Part shown: in pieces, positions 44,073 to 52,968 of the stretch | Layout: the number at the start of each line of letters is the position of its first letter | How positions within the stretch are numbered: the first letter of the stretch is position 1 | Source: Granulosicoccus sp947495035 | GTDB lineage: Bacteria; Pseudomonadota; Gammaproteobacteria; Granulosicoccales; Granulosicoccaceae | Reading direction: 5' to 3' (one strand) | DNA length: 64,000 nucleotides | NCBI RefSeq assembly: GCF_050589605.1 | Contig: NZ_JBNGOO010000001.1 | The notes under the pieces: generated by a model | Told to the model about the DNA's origin: nothing | The model's database searches: none | The model's input: the letters and a program-made list of their open reading frames with translations, nothing else | Translations under genes and position numbers: made by a program

Positions 44073-45352
44073 TGTTGATGGAAGAAGAATTGCAACGAGA
44101 CCCGCAAACCGGCCTGTTGCGCCGGGCAGCCTTTCTTGCCGAGGTGCGAAAAAGCCGGACTGACGGGGTCAGCCAGGTCAGGCGAGGCTGCCTGCTGATA
44201 CTGCATTTTCCGGTGCTTCGCCAGATTCAGGAGGCGGCCGGGGGAGAGGCCTCGGGTATTGCCATGATGAATCTGCTGGGTATCGTTGAAACCCGGCACC
44301 GCAGCCGCGACACCATGGGACGGCTTGGCGATCATTCACTGTGCATCTTTCTGCGACGTTGCAAGGAAGAGGACGCCATGCTGATCGCCGAGCAGTACGT
44401 TGCGCTGCTGCGGGACGTGATTCTCGAGGCGGGCGAAACGCGAGCGTCCATGGACCTGCACTATCGCATCGTGCCGCTGGACTGGCGCGGCCGACGCTCT
44501 CGCCAGGGTGTGTCGAAAATGGTGAAGTCTCCGGATGATGCCGCTCGAGTCGTCTCGGCAATCAAGACTCTGGCCTGCACCGGTGGACCCGGGCTGGGAC
44601 AGCTTGTGCATCTGTCTCCACCACATCGACCGCCATCGACGGTCGCATCTGCCGCCGGGACGACAGGGGCGGAGGCCGTCACGCTGGCAGCCAGTGGCTA
44701 TCGCCTGCTTCCGGGCATGCTGATGCAGCATCGACCACTGGTCTGCTGTTACCGGGTCAGGCCTCTGGGTGTCTTCACGGCCGCTGGCGCCCTGTCGGCA
44801 AGCCCGTTGATCAGCGCGGTTCTGGACACTCTGGCACTGGGTGCCGAACAGGCGCGCCCGGTCATCGAGAGCCAGTTGATCGTACCGGTGGAGGCGGCGC
44901 AGCTGAACAGTGAATCGGCGCGCTGGCTGAAGAGCGAATGTCGTGAGCGCAGGGTGGCTCCGTCAGACGTTTGTCTGTCTCTGCATGTGGACTCCCTGAC
45001 ACGGGATCTGCGTGCATCTCTGCCGGCAATCAGGAGTCTGAACCGGCAGGGCATCATGCTGATGCTCGAAGGTGTCAGTTCAGCGGCACAGTTCAAGGCC
45101 ATCCGTCATCTGGCAGGCTTCGATTATCTGTTGATATCGCCGAAGGACCTGCAGGCCTCGCTGTTGCAGATTCGGGCACGACAGGAACTCGAATCACTGC
45201 TGGTCATGGCCAGGGAGCAGCAGCGGCAAGTCTGTGCCGCCGGTATCGATACGCCAGCTCTGCTGGCACATGCGCAGGTGCTGAACGTGGATATCGGCTT
45301 CGGACGGCGGTGTGGTCGCAGTGAGCCGTTTCCGATCGCGGTGCACACTTGA
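44072..45352 (+). CDS. Degenerate GGDEF-EAL protein
   Basis: A 426-residue protein with the outline of a diguanylate cyclase plus phosphodiesterase, both decayed. The start DPQTGLLRRAAFLAEV matches the GGDEF entry motif, but the active-site loop reads GRLGDHSLCIFL instead of GGDEF. The C-terminal half (from about residue 205) follows an EAL-type layout (CCYRVRPLG, VCLSLHVDSL, IMLMLEGVSSAAQFKAIRHL) without the EAL or metal-binding acids. It could be a c-di-GMP receptor or a protein scaffold, like other non-catalytic members such as FimX. It is coupled to the degenerate receiver gene. Confidence 0.72.
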   Translation: MLMEEELQRDPQTGLLRRAAFLAEVRKSRTDGVSQVRRGCLLILHFPVLRQIQEAAGGEASGIAMMNLLGIVETRHRSRDTMGRLGDHSLCIFLRRCKEEDAMLIAEQYVALLRDVILEAGETRASMDLHYRIVPLDWRGRRSRQGVSKMVKSPDDAARVVSAIKTLACTGGPGLGQLVHLSPPHRPPSTVASAAGTTGAEAVTLAASGYRLLPGMLMQHRPLVCCYRVRPLGVFTAAGALSASPLISAVLDTLALGAEQARPVIESQLIVPVEAAQLNSESARWLKSECRERRVAPSDVCLSLHVDSLTRDLRASLPAIRSLNRQGIMLMLEGVSSAAQFKAIRHLAGFDYLLISPKDLQASLLQIRARQELESLLVMAREQQRQVCAAGIDTPALLAHAQVLNVDIGFGRRCGRSEPFPIAVHT

Positions 45353-45448
45353 TCGTCGACAGAATGCTGGGCGGTGATGTGTTTTGCCACCTGCGCCTTG
45401 CCATCTGCTGCCAATGCCCGATCGTCAGGCCGAGGCGTTACCGGACAT

Positions 45449-45712
45449 TCAGCGACCGATGCGACCGAACAATGCATTGACCACCGCAGCACTCAAGGCG
45501 GCCCCCAGGATGGCCGCCATCAAGGCACCGCCCAGATCTCCGGCGATGGTGATGTCGAGGATGTCGCGAATCATCAGACCTGCAAAGGCACCCAGTCCTC
45601 CTGCCAATACACTGAGTTTGAAGCCGATGGCCGTCTCCTTGAAGAACAGGCAGACAATGACGCCAGTGAACATGCCCAGAACGATGATGAACAGTGGTAT
45701 GAGCAAGCGCAT
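45449..45712 (-). CDS. Small glycine-zipper membrane protein
   Basis: An 87-residue protein with three predicted helices: LLIPLFIIVLGMFTGVIVCL, FKLSVLAGGLGAFAGLMIRD, and GGALMAAILGAALSAAVVNA. The glycine-rich helices resemble GlsB/YeaQ/YmgE-type (transglycosylase-associated) membrane proteins, but the match is only by pattern. It is a small inner-membrane protein of unknown role, convergent with the degenerate GGDEF-EAL gene and divergent from the DMT transporter. Confidence 0.65.
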   Translation of the reverse strand: MRLLIPLFIIVLGMFTGVIVCLFFKETAIGFKLSVLAGGLGAFAGLMIRDILDITIAGDLGGALMAAILGAALSAAVVNALFGRIGR

Positions 45713-45762
45713 GATGGTTTTCGGATACTATGGCCCTGTGTCACGGTCAGGTTATCAGGAAT

Positions 45763-46806
45763 ATGGGTGAGGACAATACGAACAGCAGTGTCCTCAGAGG
45801 CGTTGGCCTGGCTCTGCTGGGTTTTGCCGTGTTCTCCCTGCACGATGCCCTGATCAAGAGCGTCAATGACGTTCCGGTCTTCCAGGTGGCCTTTTTCGTG
45901 GTCCTGTTCAGCTTCGTGCCATTCACGCTGTTTCTGGCGGTGGACGGTACTCGCCGCAGTCTGCGCCCGCGTCTGCCGGTGCTGGTTGCGCTGCGTTGTC
46001 TGTTCTCCGTCGTCGGCATGCTGTGTGTGTTTCACGCCTTCGGCAATCTGCCCTTGGCAGAGGTGTATTCCCTGCTGTTCGCAGCGCCCATTCTGATCAC
46101 CCTGCTGGCCATTCCGATTCTCGGTGAGCGCATTCACGTCATTCGCTGGTTCGCCATCCTGCTGGGAATGAGCGGGGTGCTGATCGTGCTGAGGCCGGGG
46201 GATACCTCCCTGTCCATTCACCATCTGGCGGGCCTGGGTGCGGCCACCTGCGTGGCCTGTACTGCGGTGGTGACGCGCCTGATCGGATCAAGAGAACACA
46301 GCGTCACCCTGATCATCTACCCCATGCTCACCAATGTCATCGTCACCGGTGTGGCGACCGCCTTTGTCTATGTACCGCTGCCCGGAGATCTGCTGCTGCG
46401 ATTGTGCGGCGTCGGCCTGCTGAGCGTCATCGGCCAGACTCTGACCATTCTGGCCTATCGCAGTACCGAAGCGCAGTTCATCGCCCCCATGCAATACAGT
46501 CAGATGTTATGGGCACTGTTGTACGGTGCACTGATCTTCCATGAAACCGTTGACCGGACGGTGCTGCTGGGCTCTGCGGTCATTGTCTGTTCCGGGCTGC
46601 TGTTCATCTGGCGGGAACTGGTGGCATCGGTGCAGAAACCGGTATTGCGGACTCGCAATCTGCGTCTGGGAGCCGGGCCACAGGCACGTTCGGATGAGGC
46701 CGATCGCAAGGAACAGTCCGGCATGGCGGGTGACGATGCGTCTGTGGATACGGTTGCCGGAACGGCGTCCACGGAGGCTGGCACCACACCGTCCTCGCGA
46801 CACTGA
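45763..46806 (+). CDS. DMT-family transporter (EamA)
   Basis: A 347-residue permease with ten helices in two EamA repeats: GVGLALLGFAVFSLHDALIK to LLFAAPILITLLAIPILGERI, then the second set through VGLLSVIGQTLTILAYRSTE and MQYSQMLWALLYGALIFHET. A hydrophilic tail of about 45 residues follows. The start ATG at 45763 has AGGA five bases upstream; an in-frame upstream ATG at 45730 lacks one. Substrate unknown. The downstream DUF3820 gene begins 8 bases later. Confidence 0.87.
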   Translation: MGEDNTNSSVLRGVGLALLGFAVFSLHDALIKSVNDVPVFQVAFFVVLFSFVPFTLFLAVDGTRRSLRPRLPVLVALRCLFSVVGMLCVFHAFGNLPLAEVYSLLFAAPILITLLAIPILGERIHVIRWFAILLGMSGVLIVLRPGDTSLSIHHLAGLGAATCVACTAVVTRLIGSREHSVTLIIYPMLTNVIVTGVATAFVYVPLPGDLLLRLCGVGLLSVIGQTLTILAYRSTEAQFIAPMQYSQMLWALLYGALIFHETVDRTVLLGSAVIVCSGLLFIWRELVASVQKPVLRTRNLRLGAGPQARSDEADRKEQSGMAGDDASVDTVAGTASTEAGTTPSSRH

Positions 46807-46814
46807 GTCGCCGC

Positions 46815-47090
46815 ATGACGGAGCGGGAAGACCCCTTGTCAGGCGACCTGTCGGCGGAGGTCCTTGATGCGGCGGCCATGCCGATGCCCTTTGGCAGATT
46901 CAAGGGAACACGGCTGATCGATCTGCCGGAGCCTTATGTCGTGTGGTTCAAGGGCCAGGGATTCCCGGCCGGCTTGCTGGGGCAACGCCTGGCCCTGATG
47001 TACGAAATCAAGGCCAATGGACTGGAAAAGCTCATTCGGCCGTTACTCGAATCGCACGATACGCTTGACCGGAAGGATTTGCAGGATTAA
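46815..47090 (+). CDS. DUF3820 family protein
   Basis: A 91-residue protein whose core MPFGRFKGTRLIDLPEPYVV and WFKGQGFPAGLLGQRLALMYEIKANGLEKL match DUF3820 (described in databases as a putative quorum-sensing-regulated virulence factor). The function is unknown and the database name should not be taken literally. It is probably co-transcribed with the DMT transporter. Length fits the family. Confidence 0.82.
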   Translation: MTEREDPLSGDLSAEVLDAAAMPMPFGRFKGTRLIDLPEPYVVWFKGQGFPAGLLGQRLALMYEIKANGLEKLIRPLLESHDTLDRKDLQD

Positions 47091-47099
47091 CCTGACGCC

Positions 47100-47150
47100 A
47101 TGACAACCATTGCGCTACTGCTCAGGCTTATGCGCCCGGCCGCTGTATAA
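47100..47150 (+). CDS. Possible short leucine-rich leader ORF upstream of leuA (16 aa)
   Basis: ATG at 47100 opens MTTIALLLRLMRPAAV, with Leu codons CTA CTG CTC and CTT in five positions. The stop lies in the loop of a hairpin (47135-47161). A ribosome-binding site is not evident. A weak promoter-like pair, TTGACC (47065-47070) and TAACCT (47088-47093), would place the start of transcription near the ATG. This could be one part of a leucine attenuator, or chance. Confidence 0.3.
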   Translation: MTTIALLLRLMRPAAV

Positions 47151-47161
47151 GGCGGACCGGG
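47135..47161 (+). promoter_or_regulatory. Hairpin following the first leucine-rich leader ORF
   Basis: A 9-base stem with one bulged A (47135-47143 pairing with 47152-47161, 8-base loop). It encloses the end of the short leucine-rich frame. There is no T tract, so a true terminator is not shown. Confidence 0.35.
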
Positions 47162-47281
47162 TACCGATCCGTTGCGGCTCACGATAACCATCCATCGAGC
47201 CAGCGACGCAGCCTAACTCTCCGGGTTTCTCTGTAACACCATTGACAAGACAGACCCCGGTGCCGCAATCAAGAGAATGTC

Positions 47282-47452
47282 ATGTCCTTTGTCGCCAATC
47301 CCCTGTACCGCTTTGCCGTGAACGGCTTCAACCGTCCCTTGCTTCTGCTGCGCCTGCTTAGTTGCCGTCGCCCGGGAATGCGCAAGCGGGCGGCGGCGTG
47401 TATTGCTGCGCGAAACCCTTCACACGCTTCGCACCAGGAAAACTTCTCATGA
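47282..47452 (+). CDS. Leucine-codon leader ORF overlapping leuA (56 aa)
   Basis: ATG at 47282 opens a 56-codon frame whose centre reads RPLLLLRLLS: six Leu codons (TTG CTT CTG CTG, then CTG CTT; 47339-47359) around one Arg codon. A GC-rich hairpin begins 5 bases after the last Leu codon. The TGA at 47450-47452 overlaps the leuA ATG at 47449 (ATGA), so translation of the leader and leuA would be coupled. Charged-tRNA-Leu-dependent ribosome stalling is the natural reading. Sequence evidence only; no family match is claimed. Confidence 0.5.
   Translation: MSFVANPLYRFAVNGFNRPLLLLRLLSCRRPGMRKRAAACIAARNPSHASHQENFS
47364..47397 (+). promoter_or_regulatory. Candidate attenuator hairpin in the leuA leader
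   Basis: An 11-base stem (47364-47374 with 47387-47397, one G-U pair, 12-base loop). A ribosome held on the Leu codons just upstream would cover its 5' arm. The leuA ribosome-binding site (AGGAAA, 47436-47441) lies 39 bases further on. No T tract follows, so control may be at translation or by Rho. Confidence 0.45.
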
Positions 47453-49149
47453 TGAACGATCCCAGTACCAAATACCCCGCCTTTCCACAGGTTCCGATGA
47501 CGGACCGTCAGTGGCCGAACAACACGCTGAGCAAGCCACCCATCTGGTGCAGCGTGGATCTGCGCGATGGCAATCAGGCGCTGATCGAGCCGATGGGCAG
47601 CGATCGCAAGCTGCGCATGTTCGACCTGCTGATCGCCATCGGTTTCAAGCAGATCGAAATCGGCTTTCCGGCGGCCTCACAGACGGATTTCGACTTCGTA
47701 CGCCAATTGATCGATGAAGGTCGGGTACCCGAAGATGTCACCTTGCAGGTATTGACCCAGGCGCGTCGACCACTGATCGAGAGAACCTTCGAGGCCCTGC
47801 GCGGAGCGCCGAGTGCGATCCTGCATCTGTACAATTCCACCTCCGAATTGCAGCGTCGGGTCGTGTTCAACATGGACAAGGCCGGCGTGAAGCAGATAGC
47901 GGTCGATGGCGCCGAGATCGTAGCCGAGTATGCCGCCAGACAGACCGATACACGCTGGCAGTTCGAATATTCACCGGAGAGTTTCACGGGTACCGAGTTG
48001 CCCTATGCGGTGGAAGTCTGCGATGCCGTCAACGAGATCTGGCAGCCGACGCCGGAGAATCCGACCATCCTGAACGTGCCGGCAACGGTCGAGATGTCCA
48101 TGCCGAATGTGCATGCCGACCAGATCGAATGGTTTCTGAAGAACATCCGCAACCGTGACAGCGTCTGTCTGAGTCTGCACCCGCACAATGACCGTGGCTG
48201 CGCGGTGGCCGCCACCGAGCTGGGTCTGCTGGCCGGCGCGGATCGAGTCGAGGGCACGCTGTTCGGCAATGGCGAGCGGACCGGTAATGTGGATCTGGTG
48301 ACACTGGCGCTGAATCTGTACACCCAGGGAGTGGATCCGGGACTGGATTTCTCCGATATCTATGAAGTGATGCGCACCGTCGAGCACTGCAATCAGCTGC
48401 CTGTTCATCCGCGTCACCCGTATGCCGGTGAGCTGGTGTTCACGGCCTTTTCGGGATCGCATCAGGATGCCATCAAGAAGGGCTTTGCCGCGATGCGCAA
48501 GAGCAATTCACCGGTCTGGGAAGTGCCGTATCTGCCCATCGATCCGGCTGATCTGGGACGCACCTATGAAGCGGTCATTCGCGTCAACAGCCAGTCCGGC
48601 AAAGGCGGAGTGGCCTTCATCCTGGAGCGCGACTTCGGTCTCGAGCTGCCTCGTCGCATGCAGATGGAGTTCAGCCAGGTGGTGCAGGCGATCAGTGAGG
48701 ACACCGGCAAGGAAGTCAATTCGGCCACCATTCGCGAAGCCTTCGACAGCACCTTCCTGGACGCTCTGACACCGCTGGCCTTCGTGCGGCACAGTAGTGT
48801 GCAGGACAGTGACGACGAATCGATGCGTACCTTGACGGCAGTGGTCAAGGTGGACGGCGTCGAACGCGAGATCACGGGACGCGGCAATGGTCCCATCGAT
48901 GCTTTCGTGCATGCCATCAAGGACAGTCTGGATGTCGACTTCCGTGTGGTGGACTATCACCAGCATGCGACCGGTGGTGGTGCCGATGCGCAGTCGGCCT
49001 GCTATTTCGAGATTCAGGCGGGCAAGGGCGCTACTCGCTATGGAGCGGCATTGCACAGTAATATCGTATCCGCCTCCCTGATGGCGGTGTGCAGTGCATT
49101 CAACCGGGCAGTGCAGGATGGCTTGCTGGAACCGACCAAGGCTGCCTGA
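47449..49149 (+). CDS. leuA: 2-isopropylmalate synthase
   Basis: A 566-residue alpha-isopropylmalate synthase (the longer LeuA type), first enzyme of leucine biosynthesis, joining acetyl-CoA and 2-ketoisovalerate. The catalytic SVDLRDGNQALIEPM motif is near residue 40, with SLHPHNDRGCAVAATELGLL carrying metal-binding His residues, and a C-terminal regulatory domain (from about 440) for leucine feedback. ATG at 47449 (or 47452) follows AGGAAA. An open frame upstream to 47362 is not supported by a ribosome-binding site. A hairpin after the stop suggests single-gene transcription. Confidence 0.93.
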   Translation: MMNDPSTKYPAFPQVPMTDRQWPNNTLSKPPIWCSVDLRDGNQALIEPMGSDRKLRMFDLLIAIGFKQIEIGFPAASQTDFDFVRQLIDEGRVPEDVTLQVLTQARRPLIERTFEALRGAPSAILHLYNSTSELQRRVVFNMDKAGVKQIAVDGAEIVAEYAARQTDTRWQFEYSPESFTGTELPYAVEVCDAVNEIWQPTPENPTILNVPATVEMSMPNVHADQIEWFLKNIRNRDSVCLSLHPHNDRGCAVAATELGLLAGADRVEGTLFGNGERTGNVDLVTLALNLYTQGVDPGLDFSDIYEVMRTVEHCNQLPVHPRHPYAGELVFTAFSGSHQDAIKKGFAAMRKSNSPVWEVPYLPIDPADLGRTYEAVIRVNSQSGKGGVAFILERDFGLELPRRMQMEFSQVVQAISEDTGKEVNSATIREAFDSTFLDALTPLAFVRHSSVQDSDDESMRTLTAVVKVDGVEREITGRGNGPIDAFVHAIKDSLDVDFRVVDYHQHATGGGADAQSACYFEIQAGKGATRYGAALHSNIVSASLMAVCSAFNRAVQDGLLEPTKAA

Positions 49150-49166
49150 CAGTAAACCCTTCAAGC

Positions 49167-49197
49167 CTGTCCCCGTCACCCGCAGTGGCGGGGACAG
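49167..49197. terminator. Terminator-like hairpin after leuA
   Basis: A 13-base stem with one G-U pair (49167-49179 with 49185-49197, 5-base loop) 17 bases past the leuA stop and before the malic enzyme gene. Confidence 0.65.
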
Positions 49198-49221
49198 CAG
49201 TCAACCACAGGAACACGTTTG

Positions 49222-51567
49222 ATGAGTGATCAACCCAGTGATACCGGCAGCAAGAATCTTTCACCTGCCAGTGAGCAGGTAGCCCAGGAGTCTCTGGCAG
49301 AGGCCGCTCTCAATTACCATCGCTATCCCACGCCGGGCAAGCTGGAGATCTCGGCGACCAAGAACATGGTCAATCAGCGTGATCTGGCACTGGCCTATTC
49401 GCCCGGTGTTGCGGCAGCCTGCAACGAGATCGTCAGAGATCCGCTGGAAGCGGCGTCCATGACCGCTCGCAGCAATCTGGTGGCTGTGATCACCAATGGT
49501 ACGGCCGTGCTGGGACTGGGGGCCATTGGTGCATTGGCGTCCAAGCCTGTCATGGAGGGCAAGGCGGTCCTGTTCAAGAAATTTGCCAACGTCGACGTCT
49601 TCGATCTGGAACTGGACACGACCGATGTCGACCGGTTCTGCGAGGCGGTCGAATTGCTGGAACCGACCTTCGGCGGCATCAATCTGGAGGACATCAAGGC
49701 GCCTGAGTGTTTCGTCATCGAGAAGCGCCTGCGCGAGAGCATGAACATTCCGGTATTCCACGACGATCAGCACGGTACTGCCATCGTGGTGGCGGCGGCC
49801 ATCAGAAACGGTCTGAAGGTTGCCGGCAAGGACCTGGACAAGGTGTCGCTGGTGTGTTCCGGGGCCGGAGCTGCAGCTCTGGCCTGTCTGAACCTGCTGG
49901 TCTTCATGGGGCTGGACAAGGAACGGGTGACGGTTTGCGATGTGCACGGCGTGGTCTATCAGGGGCGTGACAACATGGATCCCTACAAGGGAGTCTATGC
50001 GCGTGATACCGATGCCCGTACGCTGGACGATGTCATCGATGATGCCGATGTCTTTCTCGGGCTTTCCGCACCGAATGTGCTCAGCGGTGATCAGGTGGCA
50101 CGCATGGCGGCCTCGCCCTTCATTCTGGCATTGGCCAACCCTGACCCTGAAATCAGTCCCGATGTCGTGCACGCCGTGCGTGACGATGCCATCATGGCCA
50201 CCGGCCGTTCGGACTACCCGAACCAGGTCAACAATGTCCTGTGTTTCCCGTTCCTGTTTCGCGGGGCTCTGGATGTCGGCGCAACCGAGATCAATGGAGC
50301 CATGCAGGCCGCAGCGGTCGAGGCCATTGCCGGCATTGCCACCAAGGAAGCCTCGGATGTCGTATCGGCCGCCTATGGGGGCAAGCCTTTCCGATTCGGT
50401 CGTGACTACCTGATCCCCAAGCCTTTCGATCCGCGTCTGATGATGGAGATACCGGAGCGAGTGGCACGTGCGGCCATGGAGACCGGTGTCGCCACGCGAC
50501 CAATCACCGACTTCGATGCCTATCGACGCAAGCTCAACAGTTTCATCTTCCGTTCCGGTCTCATCATGAAGCCGGTCTTCGAACAGGCGCAGGCCGATAC
50601 GCAGCGTGTGGTTCTGGCAGAAGGCGAGTCCCTGCGGGTATTGAACGCCACCCAGATACTGGTGGATGACGCCATCTGTCATCCGATACTGCTGGGTCGT
50701 CCGGAAGGTATCCAGGCGAAGATCGAGGAACTGGGCCTGCGTCTGAAGGTCGGGGAAGGTTTCAGTGTGGTCGACCCGGAGAACAATCCGAACTATGAAG
50801 AGCATGTCGATGCCTACCATCGCCTGATGGAGCGTTCCGGTGTCTCGCCTCGCTATGCAGCCAACGTGATTCGTACCCGCATGACGGCGCTCGGTGCCCT
50901 GATGGTGCGGGAGGGCCAGGCCGATGCGCTGGTGTGTGGTACACAGGGTGCCTATGCCCGGCATCTGCGATACCTGTGCGAAGTGATCGGCATCCGCGAT
51001 GATGTCAGTGATATCTCCGCATTGATGCTGATGATTCTGGACAAGGGCACGGTCTTTCTGACGGATACCCATGTCACCCTCAACCCGACAGCCGAGGAGC
51101 TGGCCGAGACGGCTCATATGGCGTCCAGCATCGTCAAGCGCTTCGGCATGGTGCCGAAGATCGGCATGCTGTCGCATTCCAACTTCGGCAGTCGCAACAA
51201 CGAGTCGGCGCTGAAGATGCGCAAGGCGCGAGAGCTGCTCAGTGCCAGACATCCGGAACTGGCGGTGGAAGGCGAGATGCACGCGGATGCGGCCTTGTCG
51301 GAGGAGACGCGCGACCGGATCTTTCCCAATGCCAGCTTCGCAGGCGGAGCCAATCTGCTGGTCATGCCGAATCTGGACGCGGCCAACATCACCTACAACA
51401 TGGTCAAGGTGCTGGGTGATGGACTGCCGGTCGGTCCCATGCTGATGGGCTTGAACAAACCGGCTCATGTGGTCACGGAATCCACCACGGTGCGTGGCAT
51501 CGTCAATCTGTGTGCCATCGCAGCGGTGGATGCCATCGACTACAAGAACTCGCTGGTCAAGAGCTGA
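49222..51567 (+). CDS. maeB: NADP-dependent malic enzyme with phosphotransacetylase-like domain
   Basis: A 781-residue MaeB-type enzyme, decarboxylating malate to pyruvate with NADP. The malic domain (about 1-430) has ALAYSPGVAAACNEI, IEKRLRESMNIPVFHDDQHG and SLVCSGAGAAALACLNLLV for nucleotide binding. The C-terminal part (about 440-780) is a phosphotransacetylase-like regulatory domain (RVVLAEGESLRVLNATQIL, PKIGMLSHSNFGSRN). Length is standard. ATG at 49222 follows AGGAA; the TTG one codon upstream is less likely. Confidence 0.93.
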   Translation: MSDQPSDTGSKNLSPASEQVAQESLAEAALNYHRYPTPGKLEISATKNMVNQRDLALAYSPGVAAACNEIVRDPLEAASMTARSNLVAVITNGTAVLGLGAIGALASKPVMEGKAVLFKKFANVDVFDLELDTTDVDRFCEAVELLEPTFGGINLEDIKAPECFVIEKRLRESMNIPVFHDDQHGTAIVVAAAIRNGLKVAGKDLDKVSLVCSGAGAAALACLNLLVFMGLDKERVTVCDVHGVVYQGRDNMDPYKGVYARDTDARTLDDVIDDADVFLGLSAPNVLSGDQVARMAASPFILALANPDPEISPDVVHAVRDDAIMATGRSDYPNQVNNVLCFPFLFRGALDVGATEINGAMQAAAVEAIAGIATKEASDVVSAAYGGKPFRFGRDYLIPKPFDPRLMMEIPERVARAAMETGVATRPITDFDAYRRKLNSFIFRSGLIMKPVFEQAQADTQRVVLAEGESLRVLNATQILVDDAICHPILLGRPEGIQAKIEELGLRLKVGEGFSVVDPENNPNYEEHVDAYHRLMERSGVSPRYAANVIRTRMTALGALMVREGQADALVCGTQGAYARHLRYLCEVIGIRDDVSDISALMLMILDKGTVFLTDTHVTLNPTAEELAETAHMASSIVKRFGMVPKIGMLSHSNFGSRNNESALKMRKARELLSARHPELAVEGEMHADAALSEETRDRIFPNASFAGGANLLVMPNLDAANITYNMVKVLGDGLPVGPMLMGLNKPAHVVTESTTVRGIVNLCAIAAVDAIDYKNSLVKS

Positions 51568-51577
51568 TTGCAGCGAT

Positions 51578-51608
51578 CACCAGGCCGGATACGCTGTCCG
51601 GCCTGGTG
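51578..51608 (+). terminator. Intrinsic terminator after maeB
   Basis: A perfect 12-base stem (51578-51589 with 51597-51608, 7-base loop) followed by a short T run and a second T-rich patch. Position 11 bases after the stop fits an intrinsic terminator. Confidence 0.8.
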
Positions 51609-51659
51609 TTTGCAGGTTTACTGCTACTATCCAGTGTGACTCCTGCAGAAGAATTCCCC

Positions 51660-52007
51660 ATGGAACTCGAGCTTTTCCTGAACCGCTTGAACACCGCCCC
51701 CGAGAGCATCGAATTCCCCGATGTGATCGCGCTCGTGAACAGCCTCTACACCTTCATTCCGACCGCGTTCTACAATCACGAGATCTATAACGAAGCGGGG
51801 CAGAATACCGGCTCCTGCAAGCTGTTTGCCTTTGCCCGTCTGCACGAACTGACGCAAGAACAGACTCTGGCGCTGTTCGGAGCCTATTATCGCGCGGACG
51901 TGCTGCGCACCCCCGACGGTGACAGTCATCCGAACATTCGCCAGTTCATGCAGACAGGCTGGTCGGGCATCGAATTCGAAGGTGTGCCGCTGCGAGCCCG
52001 CAGCTGA
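51660..52007 (+). CDS. HopJ-family protein
   Basis: A 115-residue protein of the family labelled HopJ type III effector: LNRLNTAPESIEFPDVIALV, SLYTFIPTAFYNHEIYNEAG, GSCKLFAFARLHELTQEQTL and FGAYYRADVL. Most members occur in free-living bacteria without a type III system, so the name says little about role. Start at ATG 51660; the longer open frame upstream overlaps the terminator. No partner genes are nearby. Confidence 0.85.
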   Translation: MELELFLNRLNTAPESIEFPDVIALVNSLYTFIPTAFYNHEIYNEAGQNTGSCKLFAFARLHELTQEQTLALFGAYYRADVLRTPDGDSHPNIRQFMQTGWSGIEFEGVPLRARS

Positions 52008-52037
52008 AACAGAAACAGTCGGAGCTGCGCGACCGTA

Positions 52038-52823
52038 TCAGCTGAACAGGCCGAACAGACCGGCCAGCAGGCCGATCAGGCCGCCGAATACGCCTCCCCA
52101 GATGACCAACCAGCCCAGGTGCTCCCGAATCATGCGCTGCATGATGTCGCGTACCATTTCCGGTGTCATCTCGTCGAGTCGCGCACGCAGCAACTGATCG
52201 AGTCGGTTGACGAAGCGTTCGCTGCTGGCAGCCTTGCCCAGCTGTTCGCCAATGGCGGCCTGGATGCGAGGCGATCTGGCCGCATCGGCCAGGAACCCTC
52301 GCATGCGATCCTTGAACGGTTCACGCAGCGGCTGCAGCGCTGCCTCGCCACCAACCATGGCCAGCATGGAGCCGAAGGAGGATTCGGCGATGGTTGCCAC
52401 CAGCTGGTCGTAGGCTGCGTCCAGATCAATGGCCGTGAGCATCGGTTCCAAGTCGATGGCATCGCCCAGTCCGCCGGCTTTCGCCTGCGTCTTGCTGGCC
52501 TGCTCGCCGGCGTCTGTCGCCGCACCGGCACTGGCACCGGCTGACAGAAGGCGCTCGACCTTGTCCTTGCTGAACAACTCCTCATGCACCATTCGCAGGA
52601 TGCCGGCCTTGAATTCCTCGAAATGCAGCGTGATGACCCCGGAGCCATAGAGACCCGGCACACGTTCGAACAACATGTGTACGGCCAGCCAGTTGGTCAG
52701 GGCACCGGACAGGGCAAACAGGCCGGTGCTCAGTACCAGGGCTTGCCAGGGGGCGGGCAGGGCAAAGCTCAGTAACACCAGCGCTGCCGCCAGCAGATTG
52801 GGTGTCAGATGCTTGTCAAACAT
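52038..52823 (-). CDS. DUF445 membrane protein
   Basis: A 261-residue DUF445 protein. Two N-terminal helices (NLLAAALVLLSFALPAPWQA and VLSTGLFALSGALTNWLAVH) precede the family motif NWLAVHMLFERVPGLYGSGV, then a long helical region with an Ala/Gly-rich insert (about 95-115), and a C-terminal helix (LVIWGGVFGGLIGLLAGLFG). ATG at 52823 opens the conserved part; the frame extends to 52880. Function unknown; DUF445 proteins are inner-membrane proteins found near envelope genes. Confidence 0.83.
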   Translation of the reverse strand: MFDKHLTPNLLAAALVLLSFALPAPWQALVLSTGLFALSGALTNWLAVHMLFERVPGLYGSGVITLHFEEFKAGILRMVHEELFSKDKVERLLSAGASAGAATDAGEQASKTQAKAGGLGDAIDLEPMLTAIDLDAAYDQLVATIAESSFGSMLAMVGGEAALQPLREPFKDRMRGFLADAARSPRIQAAIGEQLGKAASSERFVNRLDQLLRARLDEMTPEMVRDIMQRMIREHLGWLVIWGGVFGGLIGLLAGLFGLFS

Positions 52824-52968
52824 GGTGAAATCAAACGGGTTGTCTGCGGAAAAGAGGGAGTCGGATGCGAACGGCGGCAATGATATCGCTGTGGCGCACA
52901 GGACGCCATGGACAGGTATCAGTCGGGCAGCGGTTTACCGAGAAGAGGGGGGAGACGTCTGGCCGGAA

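Noticed and set aside
51660..52007. Type III secretion effector
   Set aside because: The HopJ label is a family name; no secretion genes are near and the protein has no effector-like context.
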